This document shows, piece after piece, positions 35,757-44,177 of a stretch of DNA of 64,000 nucleotides. The notes beneath the pieces were generated by a model. That model did not search any database, was not told the origin of the DNA, and saw only the letters and a list, made by a program, of their open reading frames with translations. Position 1 is the stretch's first letter. Each line of letters starts with the position of its first letter. Origin of the DNA: JASHVB01 sp963762885 (GTDB lineage: Bacteria > Pseudomonadota > Alphaproteobacteria > Acetobacterales > Acetobacteraceae); the NCBI GenBank assembly GCA_963762885.1, contig CAVXNH010000054.1:1-64000 (forward strand), given 5' to 3'. The position numbers and the translations under genes were made by a program.

Positions 35757-35989
35757 GGCGGCTGTGGGGAGCAGACGGGCGAAAATTGGTTCGGTTCCTG
35801 CTGAGATAGCGTGCTGCTGAGATAGCGTGGGTGGCCAAGTTGCCGACCGCTACCTCGCCGCGCATGAATTTGCCTGGCGCAACGAGAAGCATCGATATCA
35901 GTGGCGCGCCACGTTGGATTTGGCCTGCGTGCAGATCGGCCGGACAACCGTCGCAGCAATTGCGACGGGTGATGTTATGGGGATACTGG

Positions 35990-36325
35990 ACCCTATTTGG
36001 CGCGAAAAGCCAGAAACCGAAGCCGGGCCGTTACGGCGACGGCGCGGGGCTGTGGTTGCAGGTCCGCGATGCCCAACGTCGATCCTGGCTGTTCCGCTAC
36101 ACCTATGGCGGCAAGCAACGCCAGATGGGCTTGGGGCCCTTTCCTGACGTAGCTCTTGCCGATGCGCGCGAGGCTGCTCGCCAGTGCCGGGCTGCGGTGC
36201 GCCAGGGCCACGATCCAATTGAGGACCGGCGAAGGGTAAGAGCCGCAACTCGCGACACGCCCCGAGCGATGACATTCCTGACTCCCCCCGCCACGGCCGG
36301 GGCGCCGATTTCGGCAGTGTGTTAA
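35990..36325 (+). pseudogene. Tyrosine integrase N-terminal fragment (DUF4102 arm-binding domain)
   Basis: The segment KPKPGRYGDGAGLWLQVRDA followed by RSWLFRYTYGGKQRQMGLGP and DVALADAREAARQCR is the arm-type DNA-binding N-terminus of P4-like integrases. Similarity stops after DPIEDRRRVRAA; the core-binding and catalytic domains (R..HxxR..Y) are missing. It has no proper start either. A relic of an integrated island whose remainder has gone; no attachment repeat or tRNA is adjacent. Confidence 0.65.
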
Positions 36326-36556
36326 ATTTTCGGACTCGCCCCAGCGGGGAACCGAGTCGCCAATTTCAGCGAGGTGTACTAGGGAAAAACGTGGGGGGCC
36401 GGCCATGGCACCAATTTACCCCCTGCCAGCCGCTTATCCAGATGCGCATGGCAACCAGCCATGACGATCGGTCGGCCGGCGTGAGACGTTGGGCACCTGC
36501 GCAGTCCGATACGCGCGGCGCGCCGTAGACCCGTTACGGTTAAGGCGAACGCCCCG
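36326..36556. other. Spacer downstream of integrase fragment
   Basis: No gene recognised in this ~230-base convergent gap. Confidence 0.35.
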
Positions 36557-37423
36557 TCACTTCGTAAGCTGCTTGCGGATCGCCAGCAATTCTCGCCGCC
36601 GCTCGTCGCTGGTGACCGGATAGGACATCTTAAGCTCCTCGAACGTGTCGAGCACGATCTGCGACACAATCAACCGCGCATTCTCCTTGTCGTCAGCAGG
36701 CACGATATACCACGGCGCATGGCTTGTGCTCGTCGCGCCCAGGCACGCCTCGTATGCCTTCATATAATCCTTCCAGAACTTCCGCTCCTCGATGTCCGCC
36801 ATGCTGAACTTCCAATTCTTCTCCGGCTCATCGATGCGTTCCAGAAACCTCTTCCGCTGCTCCTCCTTCGAAAGATGCAGATAGAACTTCACGACACGGG
36901 TTCCGTTGTCGTGCAGATGCCGCTCCAGATCCACAATCGAGCGGTACCGGTGCCGCCAGACCACCTTGTCGTGTGGCGCGTCGGGAACACCCTCGCTACG
37001 CAAAAGCTCCGGGTGGACACGGACAACCAACACCTCCTCGTAGTAGGACCGGTTGAAGATACCGATCCGCCCGCGCTCTGGCAGATCGCGCGTCGTGCGC
37101 CAGAGAAAATCGTGCTGCAATTCGGTCGGACTCGGATGCTTGAAGCTGAAAACCTGGCACCCTTGCGGGTTCACCCCGGACATCACATGCCTGATGGCAC
37201 CATCTTTTCCCGCCGCATCCATCGCCTGGAAAATCAGCAGCACGGCGCACTGCGCGGAGGCATACAGCAATTGCTGTTGCTCGCTTAACTGGGCAATGTG
37301 GTCCTGGAGAATTTCATGGTAGTGCTGTTTCGATTTGTACACGGGATCGACCAGCGTGGGCCATTTCTTGAGGTTGACCTCATCGCCCTCGCGAACCCGG
37401 TAGTCCTTTGACTCGATCTGCAT
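36557..37423 (-). CDS. ppk2: Polyphosphate kinase 2 family protein
   Basis: A 288-residue PPK2-family phosphotransferase. Walker A is FQAMDAAGKDGAIRHVMSG near residues 65-83, with FNRSYYEEVLVVRVHPE as Walker B region and VVKFYLHLSKEEQRKRFLERI the lid module. PPK2 enzymes move phosphate between polyphosphate and nucleoside mono- or diphosphates. The length fits the TIGR03709 group (polyphosphate:nucleotide phosphotransferase), which usually makes ADP or ATP. It stands as a single gene, with a strong palindrome about 60 bases upstream of its start. Confidence 0.88.
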   Translation of the reverse strand: MQIESKDYRVREGDEVNLKKWPTLVDPVYKSKQHYHEILQDHIAQLSEQQQLLYASAQCAVLLIFQAMDAAGKDGAIRHVMSGVNPQGCQVFSFKHPSPTELQHDFLWRTTRDLPERGRIGIFNRSYYEEVLVVRVHPELLRSEGVPDAPHDKVVWRHRYRSIVDLERHLHDNGTRVVKFYLHLSKEEQRKRFLERIDEPEKNWKFSMADIEERKFWKDYMKAYEACLGATSTSHAPWYIVPADDKENARLIVSQIVLDTFEELKMSYPVTSDERRRELLAIRKQLTK

Positions 37424-37482
37424 CGGTATCCTCGCGATGGCTTGTCAACGGCAGGGCGATCAGGACGTTTGGTGACACCGCC

Positions 37483-37572
37483 CCCCGTCATGCCGACGAA
37501 GGTCGGCATCCACGACTATGCCACGTCCACAAAGACAAGACGTGGATGCCGACCTTCGTCGGCATGACGGGG
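37483..37572. repeat. Perfect 32-bp inverted repeat (REP/BIME-like)
   Basis: Arms at 37483-37514 and 37541-37572 are exact complements (CCCCGTCATGCCGACGAAGG... in the left arm), with a 26-base centre. Each arm itself contains the palindrome GCCGACGAAGGTCGGC. Half of the unit recurs near 48.7 kb. It separates ppk2 from sthA. Confidence 0.75.
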
Positions 37573-37598
37573 AGGCAGCATAGCAGGTTTACCATGCT

Positions 37599-38990
37599 CT
37601 ACGCATGCGTCATGCGGTTCCAGGCATCCAGCGCGGCGATCTTGTACGCCTCCGCCAACGTCGGATAGTTGAACGTATTCTCGATGAAATAATCCAGCGT
37701 ACCTTGCAGGTTCAACACCGCCTGGCCGATATGCACCAACTCCGTCGCCCCCTCGCCCACAATATGCACGCCAAGCAAGCGCCGCGTGTCCAGCGCGAAC
37801 AGCATTTTCAGCAACCCCGCATTCAGCCCCATGATGTGCCCGCGCGACGTTTCACGGAACCGCGCGACCCCGCACTCATAAGAGATGTTGCGCTTGCGAA
37901 CCTCCTGCTCGCTCAACCCGACAGTGGAAATCTCCGGCACCGAGTAGATGCCGTACGGAAAGAACTCCGGCGCCGGCGGCATCGGCATATGGAACGCGTG
38001 GCAGGCCGCGATCCTTCCTTGCTCCATCGATGTCGACGCCAGGCTAGGGAAGCCGATCGCGTCACCGGCCGCGTAGATGTGCGGCACCTCGGTCTGGAAC
38101 GTCACCGGGTCCACCTTGAGCCGTCCGCGGTTATCTGCCGACAGGCCGCACACATCGAGGTTCAGAGCGTCAGTGGCACCAACTCTGCCGGCGGCGTATA
38201 GCAGCATCTCGGACCGGATACGGCGGCCGTTTTCCAGGACGGTGACGGGCCAGTCGTTCTCGAATTCGATCCGCGCGACCTTGCAACCGAAGCGCAAGGC
38301 CATGCCCCGGTCGCGCAACTGGTGGGTGAAATCCTCGATCAATTCATCGTCGATGAACTCGAGGATTCCGGGCCTCGCCTCTACCAGGGCGACGGTGACG
38401 TCGAGCGCACTGAAAATGGTGGCGTATTCGACGCCGATCACGCCGCCGCCCACCACGGTCAGGCTGCGCGGCAGCCGGGGAATCTCGACGATCTCGTCGC
38501 TGTCCACTACGCTGTGGCCGTTGAACGGCACATCGGCGGGGCGATAGGGCCGCGTGCCGACCGAGAGCAGGAAGCGCTCGCCGCCAATCACGCGGACGTC
38601 GCCAGTGTCGAGGGTGACCTCGATGCGGTGCGTATCGACGAACTTCGCCATGCCGCGCAGCGTGGTCACCGCGTTGCGGGCGAACTGGTGCTCCAGCACG
38701 TCTACCTCGTGGTCGAGGGTCATGTGCAGGCGGGCCATCAGGTCCTTGGCCTCGATGTCCTTTTTCACCCGGTACGCGCGACCGTAGAAGCCGCGTTCGC
38801 GCCAGCCTGTCAGGTTCAGCACGGTCTCGCGCAGGGTCTTGGACGGGATGGTGCCGGTGTGCACCGAAACCCCGCCCACCCGGCGCCCCTTGTCCACCAC
38901 CAGCACCGAGCGGCCGAGCTTGGCGGCCTGGATCGCGGCCCGTCGCCCCGCCGGGCCGCTGCCGATCACAATGAAATCATAATTGTTCAT
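37599..38990 (-). CDS. sthA: Soluble pyridine nucleotide transhydrogenase
   Basis: A 463-residue flavoprotein of the pyridine nucleotide-disulfide oxidoreductase fold. FAD-binding VIGSGPAGRRAAIQAAKLG starts it; instead of a redox-active CxxxxC it has VHTGTIPSKTLRE, which is the mark of SthA. NAD(P)-binding VVGGGVIGVEYATIF lies near residue 180, the second FAD segment YAAGDAIGFPSL near 307, and the dimerisation domain completes it. SthA re-oxidises NADPH with NAD+, balancing the two pools in the cytoplasm. Start and length match the family. Confidence 0.92.
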   Translation of the reverse strand: MNNYDFIVIGSGPAGRRAAIQAAKLGRSVLVVDKGRRVGGVSVHTGTIPSKTLRETVLNLTGWRERGFYGRAYRVKKDIEAKDLMARLHMTLDHEVDVLEHQFARNAVTTLRGMAKFVDTHRIEVTLDTGDVRVIGGERFLLSVGTRPYRPADVPFNGHSVVDSDEIVEIPRLPRSLTVVGGGVIGVEYATIFSALDVTVALVEARPGILEFIDDELIEDFTHQLRDRGMALRFGCKVARIEFENDWPVTVLENGRRIRSEMLLYAAGRVGATDALNLDVCGLSADNRGRLKVDPVTFQTEVPHIYAAGDAIGFPSLASTSMEQGRIAACHAFHMPMPPAPEFFPYGIYSVPEISTVGLSEQEVRKRNISYECGVARFRETSRGHIMGLNAGLLKMLFALDTRRLLGVHIVGEGATELVHIGQAVLNLQGTLDYFIENTFNYPTLAEAYKIAALDAWNRMTHA

Positions 38991-39078
38991 GCCTGTATGC
39001 TAACCACGTCGCGTCGGCTTGTGGGGGAAATTTCCGCGTCTATGATCGGCAAACAGGCATTTTTTGGAGGATAAAGCC

Positions 39079-39516
39079 GTGGCGACCATTCCCAGGACCC
39101 TGCAGCCGCATATCAACACGGCATTTCCAGAGCATGTCTGCCTGGTCGGCACCGTGCTGCCGGACGGTTTCGCGCAGATCACGCCGCGCGGCAGCACCAT
39201 GGTCTACGACGACGAGCACCTCGCCTTGTGGGAGCGCGGCAAGGGCTCCACCACCGGCAATCTGCACGACGGCAGCAAGGTGACGGTGTATTTCCGCAAG
39301 CCGCAACTGCGTGCCGATGGCGTCCTGCCGGGGGGTGGCATCGCGCGTTTCTATGGCACCGCGGCAATCCGCAAATCGGGCCCAGCTTACGAGGAGGTCT
39401 GGCGCCGGCTGGTGCAGCCGGAGAAGGACCGCGACCCGGACAAGAAGGGGTTCGCGGTGCTCATCAAGATCGAGCGGGCCGAGGACCTGAACGGCGCGCC
39501 GCTGACCATGGAATAG
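39079..39516 (+). CDS. Pyridoxamine 5'-phosphate oxidase-fold protein
   Basis: A 145-residue split-barrel flavin-binding protein. The core HVCLVGTVLPDGFAQITPRGSTMVYDDEHLALWERG is typical of PNPOx-like proteins that bind FMN or F420, and VTVYFRKPQLR and GIARFYGTAAI are the following strands. The GTG start at 39079 is preferred because GGAGG lies eight bases before it; an ATG 15 bases earlier overlaps that site. Followed 36 bases later by a nitrilase-family gene on the same strand, so the two may be co-transcribed. Substrate unknown. Confidence 0.75.
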   Translation: MATIPRTLQPHINTAFPEHVCLVGTVLPDGFAQITPRGSTMVYDDEHLALWERGKGSTTGNLHDGSKVTVYFRKPQLRADGVLPGGGIARFYGTAAIRKSGPAYEEVWRRLVQPEKDRDPDKKGFAVLIKIERAEDLNGAPLTME

Positions 39517-39552
39517 CCGCCGGGCAGGCCGAAATCCCGAGGGGAGGAAACA

Positions 39553-40386
39553 ATGAGCTTTCGGATCGCCGTGGTGCAGCCGCGGACCCACGCACCTCCG
39601 GGCGACGAGGCGAACGTTGCCGACGCCGTCCGCAGCATCGAACGCTGCGCCGGCGACGGCGCGGATTTCGTGTGTTTTCCGGAGACCTATCCCGGGCCAT
39701 GGCGTATGCCGGCCGAGTTCGATCCCACCGGCCGGCTGGCCGAAGCCGCCGCGAAGCACGGCGTGCATGCGGTGTTCGGCACCATCGAACCGATCAGCGC
39801 CCAGGCCGCAACCGCGTTCAACCTGGTCGTCATGGCCTATCCGGACGGCCGCGAGCCGGCGCGTTACCGCCGGACCTTTCCCAACGGACCATGGCTGTAT
39901 ACCGGCGGCAAATACTGGGAGTTTCAGTATGTGCCCGGCGAAGACTACCCCGTGTTCGACACGGTGCACGGCAAGGTCGGCCTGGCCATGTGCAGCGAGG
40001 TCTACGTGCCGGAGGTGTCGCGCGCATTGGCGCTGCGTGGTGCGGAGCTGTTGTTCCTTCCGGCCGGCCTGAACAAGCGCAAGCTCTGGGACACCTGGCG
40101 GGCGCTGCTGTGGGCGCGGGCGATCGAGAACCTCGCGTTGGTGGTGTCCACGCAGAACATGGTGGCATCGGACGACCGCGGCCTGGCCATCATCGCCGCA
40201 CCGGAGGAGATCGTCTACGAAAGCACGGTCGCCGGCACCGGCGTGGTCGATGTCAGCCTGGATCGGGTGCGCGAGCTACGGGACGGCCGCGATGGTGGCG
40301 GGTCGTCGGAGAAATACGGCGCCAAGCAGGGCGTACTGTCGGAACAATGGCAGCGCCCGGAGGTGACGCGGCGGATTTACGCCTAG
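39553..40386 (+). CDS. Carbon-nitrogen hydrolase (nitrilase superfamily)
   Basis: A 277-residue nitrilase-superfamily hydrolase that cleaves amide or nitrile C-N bonds. The triad Glu is E44 in CFPETYPG and the nucleophile C147 in GLAMCSEVYVPE. The position expected for the catalytic Lys reads YRRTFPNG, with arginines 106 and 107 instead of the usual YRK, which is unusual. A strong GGAGG ribosome-binding site lies before the ATG. It is downstream of a PNPOx-like gene. The rest of the fold is well kept, so it could still be active or be a divergent member. Confidence 0.8.
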   Translation: MSFRIAVVQPRTHAPPGDEANVADAVRSIERCAGDGADFVCFPETYPGPWRMPAEFDPTGRLAEAAAKHGVHAVFGTIEPISAQAATAFNLVVMAYPDGREPARYRRTFPNGPWLYTGGKYWEFQYVPGEDYPVFDTVHGKVGLAMCSEVYVPEVSRALALRGAELLFLPAGLNKRKLWDTWRALLWARAIENLALVVSTQNMVASDDRGLAIIAAPEEIVYESTVAGTGVVDVSLDRVRELRDGRDGGGSSEKYGAKQGVLSEQWQRPEVTRRIYA

Positions 40387-40411
40387 CGTACACCTCGCAC
40401 GCACGCGCTTA

Positions 40412-40566
40412 ACCTCTCCCGCGGGAGCGGGAGAGGTCGAGACGCGAAGCGGCGAGGGTGAGGGTGATCGGGTCGGCACGGTGCAAAGAGATGCTGCGTA
40501 CCGACCCGATCACCCTCACCCTCGCCGCTACGCGTCTTCGACCTCTCCCGCTCCCGCGGGAGAGGT
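40412..40566. repeat. 155-bp long inverted repeat overlapping the tlyA 3' end
   Basis: Two ~65-base arms (40412-40476 and 40501-40566) are complementary with one mismatch and one indel around a 24-base centre. Each arm contains a smaller hairpin of the ACCTCTCCCGCGGGAGCGG kind. It fills the gap between the nitrilase gene and tlyA, and its right arm codes for the last residues of TlyA. A related hairpin lies near 54.9 kb. Confidence 0.8.
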
Positions 40567-41295
40567 GTATTTCGCCCCGATCAGAAACTCCTTATTCCCC
40601 TCCGGTCCGGTGATCGGGCTCTCCACGACGCCCAGCACCGTCCAGCCCGCCAGCGCTGCCCACCAGTCGCGCACCCGCTCGCACACCGCCTGATGCACCG
40701 CCGGATCGCGCACCACGCCCTTGCGCCCGACCAATTCCGGTCCGGCCTCGAATTGCGGTTTGATCAGCGCCACCGCCCACGCCCCGGGAACGCACAGCCC
40801 GAGCGCCGCCGGCAGCAACGTCGCCAACCCGATGAAGCTCGCGTCGCACACCAGCGCCTCGATCGGATCGCTGATCGCGACCGCTGTCAGGTAGCGCGCA
40901 TTCGTCTTCTCGTGCACCACGACGCGAGGGTCGGACCGCAGCTTCCACGCCAATTGCCCGTGCCCGACATCGACCGCGTGCACCTTCGCCGCGCCGTGCG
41001 CCAGCAGCACATCGGTGAAACCTCCCGTTGAGGCCCCGATATCCAGGCAGACCCGTCCCGCCGGCGACAGCTCGAAATGCCGCAACGCATGCTCCAGCTT
41101 CAAGCCGCCACGCGAGACCCAAGGGTGATCCTGCCCACGCACTTCCAGCGGCGCATCGTCCGCCAGCGTCGAACCCGCCTTGTCGATGCGGCGCTCGCCC
41201 GCGAACACCTTCCCCGCCAGGATCAGCGCCTGGGCACGGGTCCGCGACTCCGCCAATCCCCGATCGACCAGAAGCTGGTCGGCGCGTTGCTTCAT
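40528..41295 (-). CDS. tlyA: TlyA-family rRNA 2'-O-methyltransferase
   Basis: A 255-residue protein with an N-terminal S4 RNA-binding domain (RADQLLVDRGLAESRTRAQALILAGKV) and a C-terminal FtsJ-like methyltransferase: SAM motif CLDIGASTGGFTDVLLAHGA near residue 84, and the catalytic K-D-K-E residues carried by VSRGGLKLEHAL, VCDASFI, ALIKPQFEAG and near the C-terminal VESPITGPEGN. TlyA methylates cytidine 2'-OH in rRNA. The final residues TSPAGAGEVEDA come from an intergenic inverted repeat and are not part of the family. Confidence 0.87.
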   Translation of the reverse strand: MKQRADQLLVDRGLAESRTRAQALILAGKVFAGERRIDKAGSTLADDAPLEVRGQDHPWVSRGGLKLEHALRHFELSPAGRVCLDIGASTGGFTDVLLAHGAAKVHAVDVGHGQLAWKLRSDPRVVVHEKTNARYLTAVAISDPIEALVCDASFIGLATLLPAALGLCVPGAWAVALIKPQFEAGPELVGRKGVVRDPAVHQAVCERVRDWWAALAGWTVLGVVESPITGPEGNKEFLIGAKYTSPAGAGEVEDA

Positions 41296-41356
41296 TCGAT
41301 CACACGGTCATTGCGATGCCTCGCAATGACAGAAGACGGGCTCGCGTAATGAGGTC

Positions 41357-42325
41357 TCAAGCCGCGGTCTTCACCGGCCGCGGCCATCGCACCGCAACGC
41401 TTGGCAGTACCTCCTCGATCAGCCGCCGTGTCTGCGCCAGCATGTCCTCATCGCCCTGCGCGGCCGGGCGCAGGATGAACTTCGACGCGCCGGCGTCCAC
41501 ATACTCCGCAATCCGCGACATGATCGTCGTCGCGTCGCCCACCGCGAAGGCCTCGCGCGCATCGCGGCCGGTGCGAGCGCGATAGGCTTCCGCCACCTTC
41601 CCCATGCCCGGATCGTCCCAGGTACCGAACCGGTAAGCGCACGCGGCGCCGTAATGATCGTCGTCGATATGCCGGCCGGCCTGCACCACCGCGGCGCGGA
41701 TCGCGGCGATCACCCGCCCGACTTCTGCCGCCGGCTCGGCGCCCGCCTGCCAGCCGGTGCCATACCGCGCCGTCCGCCGCACCGCCGCGTCCGACGAGCC
41801 GCCAATCCACATCGGCAAATCCGGTTGGGCCGGCAGCGGCGCGATCTGAGCGCCGGTCAGCTGAAAGTGCCTCCCCGCGTAGTCCAGCTTTTCGCCCGCC
41901 CAGAGCCGGGCAATGATTTCCAGCGCCTCGTCGGTCTTGCGCCCCCGTGTCGAGGGGTCGAGATGCATCGCCTGCCATTCCGGCCCCCGAGGGCTGCCGA
42001 TGCCGAAGCCGGGCAGCAGACGGCCGCCCGACAGCATGTCGATCGTGGCGCATTGTTTCGCCAGCAGCACCGGCTCGCGCATCGCCACCGACACCACGTT
42101 GACGCCGAACTTGATGCGCCGCGTGCGTCCGGCGATGGCTGCCAACGCGCTCATGCTCTCCAGGATCGGCGCGCGGCTGATCAGCCGGTCGGTCTGCCAG
42201 ATCGAATCGATGCCGCCGGCTTCGCACAGATCGACCCAGCGCCAGAAGCCGGCAGCGCTGTCGAACGGGAACTCCATGATGCCCAGGCCCACGGCGATGC
42301 TGCGTTGCATGGGGTGCTCTTCCAT
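41357..42325 (-). CDS. LLM-class flavin-dependent oxidoreductase
   Basis: A 322-residue bacterial-luciferase-like monooxygenase. IAVGLGIMEFPF opens the TIM barrel, WQTDRLI follows, and RRIKFGVNVVSVAMREPVLLAKQCATIDMLSGGRLLPGFGIGS is the typical flavin/F420-binding part. Such enzymes oxidise organic substrates with reduced FMN or F420. The substrate is not readable. It is divergent from the cytochrome c gene at 42.4 kb. A methionine 15 bases in (MQRSIAV) is an equally possible start. Confidence 0.82.
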   Translation of the reverse strand: MEEHPMQRSIAVGLGIMEFPFDSAAGFWRWVDLCEAGGIDSIWQTDRLISRAPILESMSALAAIAGRTRRIKFGVNVVSVAMREPVLLAKQCATIDMLSGGRLLPGFGIGSPRGPEWQAMHLDPSTRGRKTDEALEIIARLWAGEKLDYAGRHFQLTGAQIAPLPAQPDLPMWIGGSSDAAVRRTARYGTGWQAGAEPAAEVGRVIAAIRAAVVQAGRHIDDDHYGAACAYRFGTWDDPGMGKVAEAYRARTGRDAREAFAVGDATTIMSRIAEYVDAGASKFILRPAAQGDEDMLAQTRRLIEEVLPSVAVRWPRPVKTAA

Positions 42326-42437
42326 GATGAGACGGACGGCATCGTTCTACGTGCAGCGCCGCACCGCAAGGGCGATCCGGCCAGGGAAGCATGGCCGTGG
42401 TCTTGCCTCCGGCGCCGCGACGCGCGACTGAACCCCC

Positions 42438-43704
42438 ATGCGTTACGTGTTCCTCCTAATGCTCTTGCTGGTATTGCTCGGAACCGGCGGTTTCGTCTGG
42501 TTCGCCTGGCACGGCGCGATCGCGCCAATCACGCCGCCGGCACGCTCCGCGTTCGATCCCGCCGCGATCGACCGAGGCGCAAGGCTGGCGGCGCTCGGCG
42601 ACTGCATCTCCTGCCACACCGTCCCCGGCGGCACGCCCTTCGCCGGCGGCCGTGGGGTGCAGACACCGTTCGGCACGATCTACGCCAGCAACATCACCCC
42701 GGACCCGGCAACCGGGATCGGCGCCTGGTCCGAAGCGGCGTTCCGACGGGCCATGCACGAGGGCGTGGACCGTGACGGCCACCAGCTCTACCCGGCCTTT
42801 CCGTACGACCATTTCACCCTGCTGACCGAGGCCGACGACGCCGACCTCTACGCGTTCCTGATGACCCGAGCGCCGGTGCAGGCGGACACTCCGTCCGACG
42901 ACCTGCCGTTCCCGCTCAACATTCGGGCGCTGCTGGCCGGGTGGAAGCTGCTGTTCTTCCGGCCCGCGTCGTTCCAGCCGGACCCGGCGCAAAGTGCCGC
43001 ATGGAACCGTGGTGCCTACCTGGCGCAGGGACTGGCGCATTGCGGCGCCTGCCATACGCCGCGCAATTTCCTCGGCGCGGAGAAATCCGGTCGGCGGTTT
43101 GCCGGTGGCGACGCGCAGGGCTGGTCCGCCTATGCGCTGGACGCGGCCTCGCCGGCGCCGGAGCCATGGACCGCCGACGCGATCTACGCCTTCCTGCGGC
43201 GCGGCTGGCAGGCGGCGCACGGCGTCGCATTGGGGCCGATGGGCGAGGTCACGCATAACCTGGCCGGCGCGCCGGACGACGACGTGCGGGCAATCGCGAC
43301 CTATGTCGCCTCATTCCTCGGCACGCCGCAGTCGCATCCCGCGTCACCGCCGGCCCTGGCTGCCGCCCCGGGCGAGGCGCTGTATCGCGGCGCCTGCGCA
43401 TCCTGCCACGAGGGCAGCCGAGGACCGCCGTTCGGCGGCATCGATCTTGGCAAGAGCAGGTACGGTGCATGCGCCGGATGCTGCCAACCTCGCCAAGATC
43501 GTGGTCGATGGCATTCCGGCAACCGGCGAGGAGCGCGCGCCGATCATGCCCGGCTTCGGCGACGTCCTGACCGATCAGCAGGTGGCGGACCTGCTGGCCT
43601 GGCTGCGCGCCCGGTTCGCCGCGGCGCAACCCTGGAGCAATATCCAAGCGGCCGTGCAGGCGGCCCGCGACACAGCCGTAGCCGCGCGCGAGGCAACCCC
43701 ATGA
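42438..43704 (+). CDS. Tri-haem cytochrome c subunit of a periplasmic dehydrogenase (one frameshift)
   Basis: A cytochrome c with an N-terminal anchor (YVFLLMLLLVLLGTGGFVWFAW) and three CxxCH motifs: CISCH near residue 56, CGACH near 203 and CASCH near 320. Its pattern resembles the cytochrome subunits of membrane-bound alcohol and aldehyde dehydrogenases. The frame slips near 43449, where removing one G from a GG pair rejoins GGIDLA to the C-terminal VHAPDAANLAKIVVDGI. Its stop overlaps the start of the 2Fe-2S subunit gene (ATGA). It takes electrons from the molybdenum subunit towards the respiratory chain. Confidence 0.85.
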
Positions 43705-44177
43705 GACTGAACGTCAATGGCCACGACCACGACATCGACGTCGATCCCGACACGCCCTTGCTCTACGTGCTGCGCGACGATCTGGGGCTGAACGCGGCGA
43801 AATACGGCTGCGGCCTGGGGCAATGCGGCGCCTGCACCGTGCTGGTGGACAAGCGTGCCGTGTTCTCCTGCGTCACACCCGTGGTGGCTCTCGCGGGCAA
43901 GCAGATCGAAACGCTGGAGAGCCTGGGCAACATCGACCATCCGGGCCCAGTGCAGGCCGCCTTCATCGAGGAGCAGGCAGCCCAATGCGGCTATTGCATC
44001 GCGGGGATGGCGATGCGGGCCGAGGCTTTGTTGCGGCGCAACCCCAATCCCTCCGACGCGGAGATCCGCGCCGCGCTGCAACCGAACCTGTGCCGCTGCG
44101 GGACCCATATGCGCATCTTGCGCGCGGTGCGCCGCGCCGCCACGGCAATCCAGGCGGCCGCGGAGTCAAACGGATGA
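43701..44177 (+). CDS. 2Fe-2S subunit of a molybdopterin aldehyde dehydrogenase
   Basis: A 158-residue small subunit of the xanthine-dehydrogenase family. The plant-type ferredoxin cluster is held by CGLGQCGACTVLVD and an outer Cys (FSCVTPV); the second cluster by QCGYCIAGM and LCRCGTHMRILRA. It relays electrons from the molybdenum centre to the cytochrome subunit encoded just upstream. Four-base overlaps on both sides show one coupled transcript. The order cytochrome, small, large is a permutation of the acetic-acid-bacterial AldFGH set. Confidence 0.9.
   Translation: MRLNVNGHDHDIDVDPDTPLLYVLRDDLGLNAAKYGCGLGQCGACTVLVDKRAVFSCVTPVVALAGKQIETLESLGNIDHPGPVQAAFIEEQAAQCGYCIAGMAMRAEALLRRNPNPSDAEIRAALQPNLCRCGTHMRILRAVRRAATAIQAAAESNG

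Noticed and set aside
40412..40566. Structured regulatory RNA or riboswitch candidate
   Set aside because: The symmetry is that of an inverted repeat, and related units occur elsewhere; no riboswitch core is recognisable.
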